A stretch of 46,416 nt of DNA from Chlamydiota bacterium (lineage in GTDB: Bacteria > Chlamydiota > Chlamydiia > Chlamydiales > Rhabdochlamydiaceae): the NCBI GenBank assembly GCA_013288895.1, contig JABDAY010000010.1:1-46416 (forward strand), written 5' to 3'. Under the pieces are notes generated by a model. The model was not told the DNA's origin. It saw nothing but the letters and a program-made list of their open reading frames with translations, and made no database searches. How positions within the stretch are numbered: position 1 is the first letter of the stretch; every line of letters begins with the position of its first letter. Both the position numbers and the translations under genes were made by a program. This document shows positions 17,117 through 25,767 of this stretch, piece after piece.

Positions 17117-18464
17117 AGAACTGCTCATTCGAGAATCGAGTCGCACGGGCTTCCGTGTGGAAATATTGGAAAAAGTGTGGCATCTGATGAACGTTCTTGA
17201 AGGAATTAATGCCCATTCTTTTTTACAAGAACGGTTGGTCTTAAAAGGCGGTACTGCCCTCAATCTTTTTATCTTCGATCTTCCTCGTCTATCGGTTGAT
17301 ATCGATTTAAACTATATAGGAATGCCGGATCGAGAAGGAATGATGAGCGAACGCCCTCTTGTTGAGAAGGCTATGGAAGCTGTTTTTCAACGAGAAAACC
17401 TTATGATACGCCGTATTCCAACCAAACATGCCGGTGGAAAATGGCAGCTGAAATATCAAGGCGTTCTTGGTAATCAAGGCAATCTAGAAGTCGACTTGAA
17501 TTTTATGTTCAGAATCCCACTTTGGGATATTCATAAATGTTCCTCTAAAGTTACTGGCCACCATCAAATACATGGAGTTCGAATTCTTGATTTTCATGAG
17601 TTAGCAGCCGGGAAACTGACCGCTTTATTTGCTCGAAATGCATCACGCGATTTATTTGATGCTCATCACCTATTAACCAAAATACAGTTCAACCCAGAGC
17701 AGTTACGACTAGCCTTTATTCTCTATATCGGTATGAGTTCAATTAAAAATCCCCAAGAGATCTCACCTGAATCCCTTTTGTTCGATGAAGTCGATTTTAG
17801 ACAACAGCTTCTGCCAGTCCTTCGCAATACTAAGAACGAGCAAGATTCTCGATCTTGGAAAGAGATCAAACTGCAAGAATGTAAACAGGCTCTTGCCACG
17901 TTATTTCCTTTCACTGAACAAGAAGCACAATTTCTAAAAATCCTCACTGAAAAAGGAGAAATTCGCGCATCTCTGCTTACAAATGAACCCGTCATACAAT
18001 CCAAAATTGAAAAATTGCCCTCCCTTCATTGGAGAGCATCACTTGTTCAATCAGCACCGAAGCAAGAGATGAAAACCTTATCACAAATTGAAGAACAACT
18101 CTCTTTGGGAAAACTAATAGGTTCTAAAGAGTATAAGCATTTACGAGGAGAGCAATTAAAATCTTTCTGTGAGAAGCTCATTAACGGAGGGCAAAATGTT
18201 AATGAAGGCACAAGGAATGGTCATCGTCCCCTTCAAATGCTGCTACGACGCAACGAAACTGAGGCAGCTTTGCTTCTTATCGAAAAAGGAGCTGACATAC
18301 ATTCAGCAGATAACTCAGGGCTAACTCCTTTTCAAGTAGCAGTATCGATGAACAACAAGAAAATCGCGGATTTATTGATCTCGCGTGGTGTTCGAAAAAT
18401 TGCTCCCCCAGGAACAGGCTATGCAAACTATTACAATATGTACCTTCAGCTTCCTCCAAACTAA
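17103..18464 (+). CDS. AbiEii-type nucleotidyltransferase toxin with C-terminal ankyrin repeats
   Basis: The first 290 residues match AbiEii: LKGGTALNLF followed by RLSVDIDLNY, which is the nucleotidyltransferase GG...DxD site, and HELAAGKLTALFARNASRDLFD, the conserved second motif. A linker (about 290-365) follows. The last 90 residues contain ankyrin-type helices (NGHRPLQMLLRRNETEAALLL, EKGADIHSADNSGLTPFQVA, NKKIADLLISRG), about two and a half repeats. AbiEii toxins stop growth by modifying tRNA or a related target. The ATG at 17103 is preceded by GGGAAGAA and lies in the antitoxin's last codons. The ankyrin tail is not a normal part of the family. Confidence 0.87.
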   Translation: MKISKELLIRESSRTGFRVEILEKVWHLMNVLEGINAHSFLQERLVLKGGTALNLFIFDLPRLSVDIDLNYIGMPDREGMMSERPLVEKAMEAVFQRENLMIRRIPTKHAGGKWQLKYQGVLGNQGNLEVDLNFMFRIPLWDIHKCSSKVTGHHQIHGVRILDFHELAAGKLTALFARNASRDLFDAHHLLTKIQFNPEQLRLAFILYIGMSSIKNPQEISPESLLFDEVDFRQQLLPVLRNTKNEQDSRSWKEIKLQECKQALATLFPFTEQEAQFLKILTEKGEIRASLLTNEPVIQSKIEKLPSLHWRASLVQSAPKQEMKTLSQIEEQLSLGKLIGSKEYKHLRGEQLKSFCEKLINGGQNVNEGTRNGHRPLQMLLRRNETEAALLLIEKGADIHSADNSGLTPFQVAVSMNNKKIADLLISRGVRKIAPPGTGYANYYNMYLQLPPN

Positions 18465-18481
18465 AAAACTTGGGGAGTCAA

Positions 18482-18931
18482 ATGCCTGATAAAACAGACG
18501 AAAAACAGGGAAAATTCCGAAAAGGAAGGTCTGGTAATCCTCTGGGAAGACCAAGAGGGATCAGAAATAAAGCAACTATCACAGCAGAAGCTCTTTTTGA
18601 AGGTGAGATTGAAGGAATCTGCCGTAAAACTATAGAAGAAGCTAAGCGTGGAAATATCCAAGCAATCAAGCTTGTGCTAGATCGCATTCTTCCTCCGAAA
18701 AAAGAATCCCCTATACACATTGCTTTGCCTCTAATTCAAAACCCTGCCGATATCCTCAAAGCCACGCAGCACATTGTCACTTCTGTGGGACGTGGAGAAA
18801 TAACACCGGGAGAAGGCGAAGCACTCTCTAGAATAATCGATGTGCATGGAAAGGCCATTGAAATGCATGAGTTTGAGCAGCGGCTCAAAAGTTTAGAAGA
18901 ACGGCAGAGAAATAATGAAAAAAGCCAATAA
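18482..18931 (+). CDS. DUF5681-family protein
   Basis: The 149-residue protein begins with a basic region holding KGRSGNPLGRPRGIRNKAT, the DUF5681 signature of small mobile-element proteins, often found beside phage terminases. The C-terminal half is helical with an EMHEFEQRLKSLEERQRN coiled coil. A GGGGAG site ends 4 bases before the ATG at 18482. The function is unknown. It lies just downstream of the AbiE toxin, as island cargo. Confidence 0.8.
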   Translation: MPDKTDEKQGKFRKGRSGNPLGRPRGIRNKATITAEALFEGEIEGICRKTIEEAKRGNIQAIKLVLDRILPPKKESPIHIALPLIQNPADILKATQHIVTSVGRGEITPGEGEALSRIIDVHGKAIEMHEFEQRLKSLEERQRNNEKSQ

Positions 18932-19103
18932 GAGCCGCTTGAAAATCCTTGAAGAGCAATGCAGAGAAATCGATGACTCCATCGATCCCGTAATCATTTT
19001 CGATCCTAAACTGCCATTGCCAGATCTCTCTCGATTTGGTGATCGCGTTGTCATTCTTATCCCCGACAATCAAAGACAGCATTCTAAATTTTCTTTTCTA
19101 TAA
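18915..19103 (+). CDS. Small hypothetical protein of the island
   Basis: The 62-residue ORF overlaps the DUF5681 gene by 17 bases, suggesting translational coupling. It is basic at the start (MKKANKSRLKILEEQ) and then has acidic IDDSIDPVIIFDP-like and DRVVILIPDNQ segments. No family is recognised. It is supported only by overlap and protein-like composition. Confidence 0.5.
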   Translation: MKKANKSRLKILEEQCREIDDSIDPVIIFDPKLPLPDLSRFGDRVVILIPDNQRQHSKFSFL

Positions 19104-19144
19104 ATATTACATTCGTGTAAGGTTTATGTTTTTAGGAGAAAACG

Positions 19145-19987
19145 ATGATGCAGGTAACAAGTTCTATCAATCAAGACGATGAGAAAATGAGCATTCCTGA
19201 TAGAGGGAATGTCTTTTTGAGCCATGCTTACCATATTTGCCAATCTGAAAAAATTCAGGACCTATTGAAGCTTTTCAGAACGAGGACGGCCTATTACGAT
19301 ATGGATAAAGATTGGAGATTTTACCGCGTGCTGAGTCATTGGGATTCAAAGGGGCTCATTGAATGTGAAAGAGAGTCCATGGATGGTTGGCGCAAATTTA
19401 ACTTAATCGAAGCTCTATGGGTCTCTGTGATCCAGAAATTGCGCCATCTACATACCTCTTTAGAGGATATTGGCCGCTTAAAACCAAAATTCTTCGAAAT
19501 GATCGACTGGGAGTGTCCAATCTCTTTGGCCGAATACTATGCCTTGTGTGCTATTTTTCTAGAAAAACCAGCTTTTCTTGTTATCGCCCCTTTGCATTCT
19601 GATTTTTTCTTCTATCAAGAGTTGCAAGCAGCTCTGTCAGCGGCTCGTTTTGAATCATGCATCATCGTCCATTTGAACCCGATCCTCAATAAATTGTTGC
19701 CCAAAGAAGGTGTCAAGTCCAAATTCCCGTTTGCAGGCGGGATTACATATGAGCAGCAAGAAATTCTCGAGATTCTTGCAAATGAAGACTTCGACAGAAT
19801 CACCTTCAGAAAAGAGAAAGGAAAGCTTTACCGATGCGATATTGAAAAGGGATTTGCTCCCGATGTATCTGAGCATTTGCTCAAGCAGGGCCATAAGAAC
19901 TTGGCAATCACCACCAACATCGTAGACGGCCGGACAACCTCACGCACAAGAATGATTAAAAAGAATCTCAAAGGACCTACCCAATGA
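19145..19987 (+). CDS. MerR-like regulator of unknown role
   Basis: Residues about 55-110 resemble a MerR-type winged helix: YRVLSHWDSKGLI, a wing with WRKF, then EALWVSVIQKLRHLHTSLEDI. The remaining 170 residues have no recognised domain; EYYALCAIFLEKPAFLVIAP and ITFRKEKGKLYRCDIEKG suggest a mixed alpha-beta fold. AGGAG lies 6 bases before the first of two adjacent ATGs. It is plausibly the regulator of island transfer or excision, given its place before the integrase. Confidence 0.7.
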   Translation: MMQVTSSINQDDEKMSIPDRGNVFLSHAYHICQSEKIQDLLKLFRTRTAYYDMDKDWRFYRVLSHWDSKGLIECERESMDGWRKFNLIEALWVSVIQKLRHLHTSLEDIGRLKPKFFEMIDWECPISLAEYYALCAIFLEKPAFLVIAPLHSDFFFYQELQAALSAARFESCIIVHLNPILNKLLPKEGVKSKFPFAGGITYEQQEILEILANEDFDRITFRKEKGKLYRCDIEKGFAPDVSEHLLKQGHKNLAITTNIVDGRTTSRTRMIKKNLKGPTQ

Positions 19988-20154
19988 CCCTCCAATATTG
20001 TGCACGGTCAACCATCGTGCCTCTAAAATCTAAGGCTTCCGTTGATGACCTCAGAAGAGCCTTGCAGTTAGTCGGGGTACACCCATGCTTTCAGAAGAGA
20101 GAGCGATGGAGATTCTCAATAGTCGTGAGAGAAAATATTCTCGCAGTGAAGTGA
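19984..20154 (+). CDS. Small ORF overlapping the regulator stop
   Basis: The 56-residue ORF begins in an ATGA overlap with the previous gene (MTLQYCARSTIVPLKSKAS). It overlaps another small ORF in a different frame, so at most one of the two may be expressed, or they may be halves of a frameshifted gene. No family is recognised. Confidence 0.35.
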   Translation: MTLQYCARSTIVPLKSKASVDDLRRALQLVGVHPCFQKRERWRFSIVVRENILAVK

Positions 20155-20273
20155 AAATTATTAAAGAGTTCATAGAGAGGCTTTGTCAAATCGAATATGA
20201 AATACTCTGCGAGAGACCAAAGACCGAAAACAGCGATCATTTACACACGAGTGTCGACCGAAGAGCAAGCTGA
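20085..20273 (+). CDS. Small helical ORF upstream of the integrase
   Basis: The 62-residue ORF begins MLSEERAMEILNSRE and continues with a strongly helical KIIKEFIERLCQIEYEIL segment. It overlaps the integrase start by 77 bases. Short helical proteins before recombinase genes can act as accessory or control proteins, which is inference only. Confidence 0.45.
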   Translation: MLSEERAMEILNSRERKYSRSEVKIIKEFIERLCQIEYEILCERPKTENSDHLHTSVDRRAS

Positions 20274-21789
20274 ACATGGATTTAGCCTAGCCCATCAGGA
20301 AGATCTTTTGCGCAGAGAATGCGCCAGAAAGGGCATTCAAATCCTTGAGCACTTTCAAGATGATGGCTACAGCGCAAAAGATTTCAAGCGCCCGGCATTT
20401 CAGGAACTGATCACCTACCTCAAACGGCACAAAAAGCAGATCCAATACCTGCTTGTGACAAAATGGTGTCGTTTCTCAAGAGATGTCTCCAATACGATTT
20501 TGATGAATCGTGAACTTCAAGCTTATGGAACTCGTGTCATCACTTTAGATGATGGGGAAGAATCAGATAATCCAGCCAGCTTCTTGCTCACCATGCTCAA
20601 TATGACCCTTCCCGAGATCGATAACCGCATTCGTTCGAGAAATACCAGAGCTGGAATACTGCGAGCCTTAAAAGAGGGATTCTACCCTTATGGCGGCTCG
20701 CCTAAAGGTTATGTTAAAGATAGAACCAGTCAGAAAACTCCCTTGCTGATTCCCGGCGAATTGGCACCTTTAGTAAAAGATGCCTTCGAAGTCTTTGCAA
20801 CAGGTGCCTTCCCCATTGAAGATGTCAGAAAGGCTTCATGGAAAAATGGATTGAAATTGCAGCGCAGTCAGTTTGGGCAGATGCTAAGAAATCCGGTTTA
20901 CATGGGAAAGATCTATGTCCCAGAAACGGAGCATGAACAAGCTCGTTTAGTCAATGGAGTCCACGAAGCTATTGTTCCTGAGGATTTGTTCTTGAAAGTA
21001 CAGAAAATTTTGAATAAAAGAATGGAAACAAACACGCATCTTTGCGCCAAGGAAAAGCTTCGGGATGAACTCCCTTTGAGAGGACATTTGAAATGCCCTC
21101 AATGTGGAAAGAATTGGACTGGAAGCATCTCTTCCGGAAACGGGGGAAAATATCCCTATTATCATTGCGAAAAAAGATGCAAAGCTCGAGCAAGTGGTGC
21201 AATTGCACATGAACAACTCTTTCAATACCTCAATACTCTACAGCCCCCTCCTGAAGTCATCGACTTACAAATGGCCATGATGGAAGTACTGTTCAAAGCA
21301 AAAGAAGGAGACCGAGACCAGCAAATTAAGAAACTTAAAACAGAGGTGGGGCAATACAAGCAAAATCTCCTCAAATTTGATCAACAGCGATTTGTATCGG
21401 AAGAGCTGGAAGCAGATTCATATCAAAGGCTGAAATCACACACTTTGGAACAGATTGATAGGCTGAACATCCAAATCGCTGATCTAGAAATCACTGACAC
21501 TGCCTTCCAGAAGTACACAAGGTATGGGATGAGCCTTTTGAAAGATTTAACTTGGTACTTTCAGGAGGCTGGATTAGAGGCTAAAAGAAAACTGCTTGGT
21601 TCGATCTTTCCGGCAAAATTGACTTTTCAAGATGGAAAATATCGAACCGATGGGCTAAATCCAGCACTAGCGATTATCCTTCAGAAAACCAAGAACTTAG
21701 AAAATGAAAAATGTGGAGACATCGTCATTTCTGAAAATGTCTCCGGGGATGTGCCGATGATCGGACTCGAACCAACACCCTATTGCTAG
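20197..21789 (+). CDS. Large serine recombinase / integrase
   Basis: Residues about 12-150 are the serine-recombinase catalytic domain: IIYTRVSTEEQ with the nucleophile Ser, DDGYSAKDFKRPAFQEL, TKWCRFSRD with the catalytic arginines, and the LTMLNMTLPEIDNR helix. The DNA-binding recombinase domain follows (GGSPKGYV ... LRNPVYMGKI), then a zinc ribbon (CPQCGKNW ... CEKRCKA) and a coiled coil. At 530 residues it is a full-length large serine integrase, the type that carries out site-specific integration and excision. Its last ten codons read through the tRNA-Leu 3' end on the other strand, so the stop lies within the tRNA. It is the likely mover of the 14.45-21.77 kb island. Confidence 0.93.
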   Translation: MKYSARDQRPKTAIIYTRVSTEEQAEHGFSLAHQEDLLRRECARKGIQILEHFQDDGYSAKDFKRPAFQELITYLKRHKKQIQYLLVTKWCRFSRDVSNTILMNRELQAYGTRVITLDDGEESDNPASFLLTMLNMTLPEIDNRIRSRNTRAGILRALKEGFYPYGGSPKGYVKDRTSQKTPLLIPGELAPLVKDAFEVFATGAFPIEDVRKASWKNGLKLQRSQFGQMLRNPVYMGKIYVPETEHEQARLVNGVHEAIVPEDLFLKVQKILNKRMETNTHLCAKEKLRDELPLRGHLKCPQCGKNWTGSISSGNGGKYPYYHCEKRCKARASGAIAHEQLFQYLNTLQPPPEVIDLQMAMMEVLFKAKEGDRDQQIKKLKTEVGQYKQNLLKFDQQRFVSEELEADSYQRLKSHTLEQIDRLNIQIADLEITDTAFQKYTRYGMSLLKDLTWYFQEAGLEAKRKLLGSIFPAKLTFQDGKYRTDGLNPALAIILQKTKNLENEKCGDIVISENVSGDVPMIGLEPTPYC

Positions 21790-21834
21790 GAGCAGATTTT
21801 GAATCTGCCGCGTCTACCATTTCGCCACATCGGC
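21752..21834 (-). tRNA. tRNA-Leu (anticodon CAA)
   Basis: The 83-nt gene folds as a class II tRNA. The acceptor GCCGATG pairs with CATCGGC, the anticodon stem GCAGA/TCTGC encloses TTCAAAA (anticodon CAA, reads UUG), there is a long variable arm, and the T arm contains GGTTCGAGTCC. The CCA end is not encoded. Its last 17 nt form the proximal att repeat of the island. Confidence 0.95.
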
Positions 21835-21852
21835 AAAGAACGATATGATAGT

Positions 21853-22044
21853 TTATTGAGGGGTTTTTTCCCATGGGTATTTTTCCCGCTCTTTGGGCTC
21901 GAGGGGCTGGGGGGGATAGAACTGCTCGCCTTCGTGGCGATAAACGAATTCCCCTTTGGCGTTTTGCCGGCGCACTTTCTCACATTCTGACTGCTCTAGG
22001 CCAGAACAGGAAAAAAGAATAGGTAGTAGAAAAATATATTTCAT
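21853..22044 (-). CDS. Small putative lipoprotein
   Basis: The 63-residue product starts MKYIFLLPILFSC, a lipoprotein-like signal with Cys at 13, and continues with polar, Glu/Lys-rich sequence (SECEKVRRQNAKGEFVYR, then PPQPLEPKEREK). The lipobox LFSC is slightly unusual at position -2. No ribosome site is obvious. Its compact size and clean signal favour a real gene divergent from the sigma-54 activator. Confidence 0.6.
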   Translation of the reverse strand: MKYIFLLPILFSCSGLEQSECEKVRRQNAKGEFVYRHEGEQFYPPQPLEPKEREKYPWEKTPQ

Positions 22045-22088
22045 ATAAATTATTTGAACTTTATCTGGAAACTGCTATGTAGAAGAAT

Positions 22089-23177
22089 ATGACAGATCAC
22101 TATTGCTTGCAATCGCTTTTGCAAAGCCTGGAGGCAATTCAGGGGTTTGCCTCTATTCTTTATGGGGATGTAAAGCAATATCCCCATCTTAGGTTTATGG
22201 CGGAAAAGATCCTTGTAGAAATTAAAAAGCTGCAGCAGATCACGCAGCACCTTCCTCGAGAGGTGCAAGCTGCCCCTAAAAGGAAATTAGATCAGATCAT
22301 TGCACATAGTCCCTGTATGAAAAAGATCTTGGAAGACGTAGCCCTCATTGCCATGAGTAACGCATCGGTCTTTATTAGTGGAGAATCGGGAACAGGCAAA
22401 GAGGTGATAGCCCATGCCATCCACTTTCAGTCCCAAAGATCTGCCCACCCCTTTATTAAGGTCAACTGCGCAGCGATCCCTGAAACTCTTTTGGAATCAG
22501 AGTTCTTTGGCCACGAAAAGGGGGCATTTACGGGAGCAATTAATAAGCGTGTAGGCCGGTTTGAACTTGCCGACAAAGGGACCCTCCTTCTCGATGAGAT
22601 CTCTGAGATCCCCCTTTCTCTCCAATCGAAACTCCTGCGCGCCGTTCAAGAACAGGAATTTGAAAGGATTGGAAGTGCAAAAACATTAAAAGTGGATGTC
22701 CGTTTTGTCTCTACATCGAATCGTCCGATGAAAGAAACGATCGAGAAAAACCTCTTTAGAGAAGACCTCTATTTTCGCCTAAATGTGGTTCCCATCCACC
22801 TTCCAGCCCTAAGAGAAAGGAAAGAAGATATTATCCCCCTTGCGGAATTTTTCCTCAGTAAACATAAACCTTTGAAAAAACTATCTCAGGAAGCCTATAA
22901 AACTCTCCTGGATTATAACTGGCCTGGAAATATCCGAGAGCTTGCAAACGTGATAGAACGGGCTGTCATCATGAATCCCGGCGAGGTTTTGTATCCAGAG
23001 CACTTTCAACTGGCAGTTTCATTGAAAAACGCCCTCCCTCAGGGCATCACCCTAAAAGAGCTCGAAAAAAAGCTGATCATAGAAACGCTCGAAGCGTTAA
23101 AGAATAACAAGACAAAGACCGCTGTGGCCCTTGGCATTAGCATCCGTACTCTGCGCAACAAGCTAAATGAATACTGA
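22089..23177 (+). CDS. Sigma-54 activator with a DHp-like N-terminus
   Basis: Residues about 70-290 are a complete sigma-54 AAA+ domain: Walker A GESGTGKE, the sigma-54 contact loop GAFTGA, LLLDEISEIP as Walker B, and R-finger region LYFRLNV. The C-terminus is a Fis-type helix-turn-helix (KTKTAVALGISIRTLRNKLNEY). It activates open-complex formation at -24/-12 promoters. There is no receiver domain; residues 8-55 instead look like a histidine-kinase DHp hairpin (SLEAIQGFASIL ... KILVEIKKLQQI) with Gln where the phospho-His would be. In Chlamydia the homologous regulator is CtcC, partner of the kinase CtcB. The product is 362 residues. A promoter it could serve lies at 42841. Confidence 0.88.
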   Translation: MTDHYCLQSLLQSLEAIQGFASILYGDVKQYPHLRFMAEKILVEIKKLQQITQHLPREVQAAPKRKLDQIIAHSPCMKKILEDVALIAMSNASVFISGESGTGKEVIAHAIHFQSQRSAHPFIKVNCAAIPETLLESEFFGHEKGAFTGAINKRVGRFELADKGTLLLDEISEIPLSLQSKLLRAVQEQEFERIGSAKTLKVDVRFVSTSNRPMKETIEKNLFREDLYFRLNVVPIHLPALRERKEDIIPLAEFFLSKHKPLKKLSQEAYKTLLDYNWPGNIRELANVIERAVIMNPGEVLYPEHFQLAVSLKNALPQGITLKELEKKLIIETLEALKNNKTKTAVALGISIRTLRNKLNEY

Positions 23178-24797
23178 GTTCAAGTGCTGAACAATGGTGA
23201 GCATTTCTTTGTACTTTGAAATTTCACGATTGAGATGGGGTTGATGGGAGAGGCGCGCTGTCATTTTGTCTAGTACAGGACCGATTTGTTGCAAAAGGGC
23301 ATCAAAGGCGATTTCCTCTTCAAGATCTATACGCAAGATAAGGAGTTTGCCACTATCTAAGAAGCGGGTGGTCTCTAGCTCTAAGATGATTTTTTCGAGT
23401 AATGTTTCACATATTTTTAAACTCTTTCCCACCTCTTCCAAGAGTTTTTCTATTTGTCTTGCGGAAACACGCATGGGGCATTTTGCGATGGCCGATTGAA
23501 CCCTCCCTCTAAAATTCTCAGTTTTATGACAGTATTTACTGATCGCCTCTTGCAGCGGCATGAAAGGCACCCCCTTAAAACCAAGCCCATCTTCTGTTGC
23601 GTTGATGTAGATCGTAGGCTTGTGTTTCTTTGCATAAGCGCTAATGGCATCTGATTCCATCACCCATTTGACAAGGGTGTTTACGAAATGCCCCTTCCGC
23701 CCCTTTTTCTTGATCAGACGCTCTTCTACACGCGTTTCTTCCGATAGCTTCTTTAGCAGAACAGAAGAATCTTCCATCACCCCTTCTGAATACCGTTTGC
23801 CACCGGTAAATGCCAAATCAACTCCTGTGAGGATAATCGGGCTGCAGCCGAGAATAGTCGCAAAAGCCACTTGCATTGTTGTCACAGAAAACGCCTCATT
23901 ACCCAGATCAGGACCTATCGCCTCCTCGGTGATCCCCAGCTTTTCTTCCATCCAGCTTTCAAAAATCCCCCCGGTGTCAGTGCGAAGATACCCCAAAGGT
24001 CCGCTGCATAAGGAAAAAACAGAAGGGAGGAGCCTATTTGCATAAAGAAAGGGTATTTTGATATCAGCTGCTGGTTCCAGCCGCAAATATTCTTCAGGAT
24101 TAGGATCGAGTGCCATCCCAAAGTGGGGGGTCACTCCTTTAGCCTTTAACGCTGAAAGGGTCGAGCCCCCCGCAAAAATAAGCGCCTTATTCTCAAGAGT
24201 CTTTAAGGCAGCAATAGAAGAGGCAAGAGAAGGCCCTGCGCCGCAAATGACCGCCGGAACATTTTTAAATTGTCCTGCTAATTTATTGCCAAAAAAAGCT
24301 TTCGGGGCTCTTTTGATGTTTGGCAGAAGGTTCTCAAGGAGTTTATGGTAATAAAGAACTTCAGAAAATAAGGCATTTAACGAAGAGGCTTTTCTATAGA
24401 GTTTTAAAGCAAGTGTGGGAGGGCATTTTTTAGCAGAAACCAGTTCGATATGCTTAGCCGGATAAGAAAGGACGAGCTCATCGAGATTTATTCCAAAATG
24501 GATATGGGCTTGCCTGTCTTGCAAAATTTCCCTGGCATGCGGACCATTTAAAAAAGAAGCAATACAATTCATGTCATCTTCTAAAAAGACAAGGGCTCTT
24601 TCTTTTTTTTGGTGCAGCCAGCTTTTCAGCTCTTTATAATGAAGCCCCATCCCTATTCCATAAACGTAGATCACTTCCAGCTTTTCTAAATTTACTGGAA
24701 GGGTAAAATGCGCTTCCCTCTTTATTTTGTCACCTTGAGAAAATTTCAGCAAAAAGGCGAGGTCGGGGTACCGTTCCAATAACAGCTCATTCATCAT
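23163..24797 (-). CDS. DUF115 / 6-hydroxymethylpterin-kinase-like protein, long paralogue
   Basis: The 544-residue protein has an N-terminal domain of about 190 residues and the DUF115 core: PAVICGAGPSLASSI, KALIFAGGSTLSALKAKGV, PHFGMALDPNPEE, and GCSPIILTGVDLAFTGGKRY. DUF115 members include motility accessory factors that transfer nonulosonic acid to proteins and archaeal MptE pterin kinases. Which activity applies here is not readable. It overlaps its paralogue upstream by 11 bases and converges with the sigma-54 activator gene over 15 bases. Confidence 0.8.
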   Translation of the reverse strand: MMNELLLERYPDLAFLLKFSQGDKIKREAHFTLPVNLEKLEVIYVYGIGMGLHYKELKSWLHQKKERALVFLEDDMNCIASFLNGPHAREILQDRQAHIHFGINLDELVLSYPAKHIELVSAKKCPPTLALKLYRKASSLNALFSEVLYYHKLLENLLPNIKRAPKAFFGNKLAGQFKNVPAVICGAGPSLASSIAALKTLENKALIFAGGSTLSALKAKGVTPHFGMALDPNPEEYLRLEPAADIKIPFLYANRLLPSVFSLCSGPLGYLRTDTGGIFESWMEEKLGITEEAIGPDLGNEAFSVTTMQVAFATILGCSPIILTGVDLAFTGGKRYSEGVMEDSSVLLKKLSEETRVEERLIKKKGRKGHFVNTLVKWVMESDAISAYAKKHKPTIYINATEDGLGFKGVPFMPLQEAISKYCHKTENFRGRVQSAIAKCPMRVSARQIEKLLEEVGKSLKICETLLEKIILELETTRFLDSGKLLILRIDLEEEIAFDALLQQIGPVLDKMTARLSHQPHLNREISKYKEMLTIVQHLNSVFI

Positions 24798-25767
24798 TCA
24801 TCGCCCTCATGTAAAAGAGAATTTTTTGTAGAGTTCCATCCGGAAAATGCTCTTTCCAAACATTCCAGAGGGGATTTAAAAAAGTTTTGCAAGCTATTTC
24901 CTCTTCAAGTTCAAAATCTGTGAGTACAAACTCAGCTGTAGAATCTTTAAGCGATAAAAGCTTTACACAAAGCTCTTTTGCCCTCTTAAAACTCTTATGT
25001 ATTTCCTCTTCATTTGTCTGGGTATTAATCAAACCTATTTGAGAAAGCGCATAATCAATCATCCCCTGCAAATCATAAGTTTTTTCTAAAGAAAGATCCT
25101 TGGTAACTGAAAACGACCTCATCCATTCCTTTGCTAAAAGCCAATCCTTCTTAACAGTGGGTTTTTCATCCACGCCGTTTGCATAAAGCTTACCATCCAC
25201 TGCACCGAAGTCCATTCCTACAGAAATAATAGGATGGCAGCCTAAAAAATAAGCAAGAGCTGTGATAAAATTAGCCACTGTCCACCCCGAATCAAAAGTA
25301 GCTGCGTCCCCGTAAAGAACTTGTTCCACAGGATAATTCCCATTCCCCTCTATCCACAATAGAGGTCCTTTCATCTGTTTCAATAAATCTTTAGAGACAC
25401 GCGACTGGTAAAAAAAAGGGATATTCAACTCCACAAACCTATCTTCTGGCGGATCAGGATCAAAACTAGCTCCAAAATGAAAATGGGCCCCATTTGTCTG
25501 AAGAATCTTCATCGCAGATCCTCCCGCAAAAATCAGGGCCTTATCTTTTAGCTCCTTTAGAATCGGCATATTTTCATCAAGCGTGGGGCCGGCTCCGCAA
25601 ACAATAGCAGGAATATTTTGAAATTTACCAAACAGCTCCCTTCCCCTTTTCGATCTACGATAGGCTCCAAGATTTGCAAAACAATTGGAAAGGATCTTTT
25701 GTCCCAAATCGCGGAAGTCGGAAATCAAGAGATCTTTATGAAGGTTCGATTGCTCTAAGAAGTTCAT
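24787..25767 (-). CDS. DUF115-family protein, short paralogue
   Basis: The 326-residue protein contains the same core as its neighbour: IPAIVCGAGPTLDENMPIL, DKALIFAGGSAMKIL, FHFGASFDPDPPED, GCHPIISVGMDFGAVDGKLY. It lacks the 190-residue N-terminal domain of the long paralogue. The two overlap, so they are a tandem pair that may form a heteromer or act in sequence on the same substrate, which is inference. No strong ribosome site precedes the ATG, which fits translational coupling with the upstream HsdR-N-like gene it overlaps by 32 bases. Confidence 0.78.
   Translation of the reverse strand: MNFLEQSNLHKDLLISDFRDLGQKILSNCFANLGAYRRSKRGRELFGKFQNIPAIVCGAGPTLDENMPILKELKDKALIFAGGSAMKILQTNGAHFHFGASFDPDPPEDRFVELNIPFFYQSRVSKDLLKQMKGPLLWIEGNGNYPVEQVLYGDAATFDSGWTVANFITALAYFLGCHPIISVGMDFGAVDGKLYANGVDEKPTVKKDWLLAKEWMRSFSVTKDLSLEKTYDLQGMIDYALSQIGLINTQTNEEEIHKSFKRAKELCVKLLSLKDSTAEFVLTDFELEEEIACKTFLNPLWNVWKEHFPDGTLQKILFYMRAMNDE

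Larger units (their letters stand above)
14452..21768. mobile_element. 7.3-kb genomic island integrated at tRNA-Leu(CAA)
   Basis: The island lies between 17-bp direct repeats (14452-14468 and 21752-21768) that are the tRNA 3' end, from the T loop to the discriminator base. A large serine integrase is encoded directly beside the tRNA, and the distal repeat sits at the expected far end in the same orientation. Cargo includes the small duplicated protein, a membrane protein, the AbiE pair, a DUF5681 protein, a MerR-like regulator and small ORFs. Integration is inferred from this layout. Confidence 0.75.
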
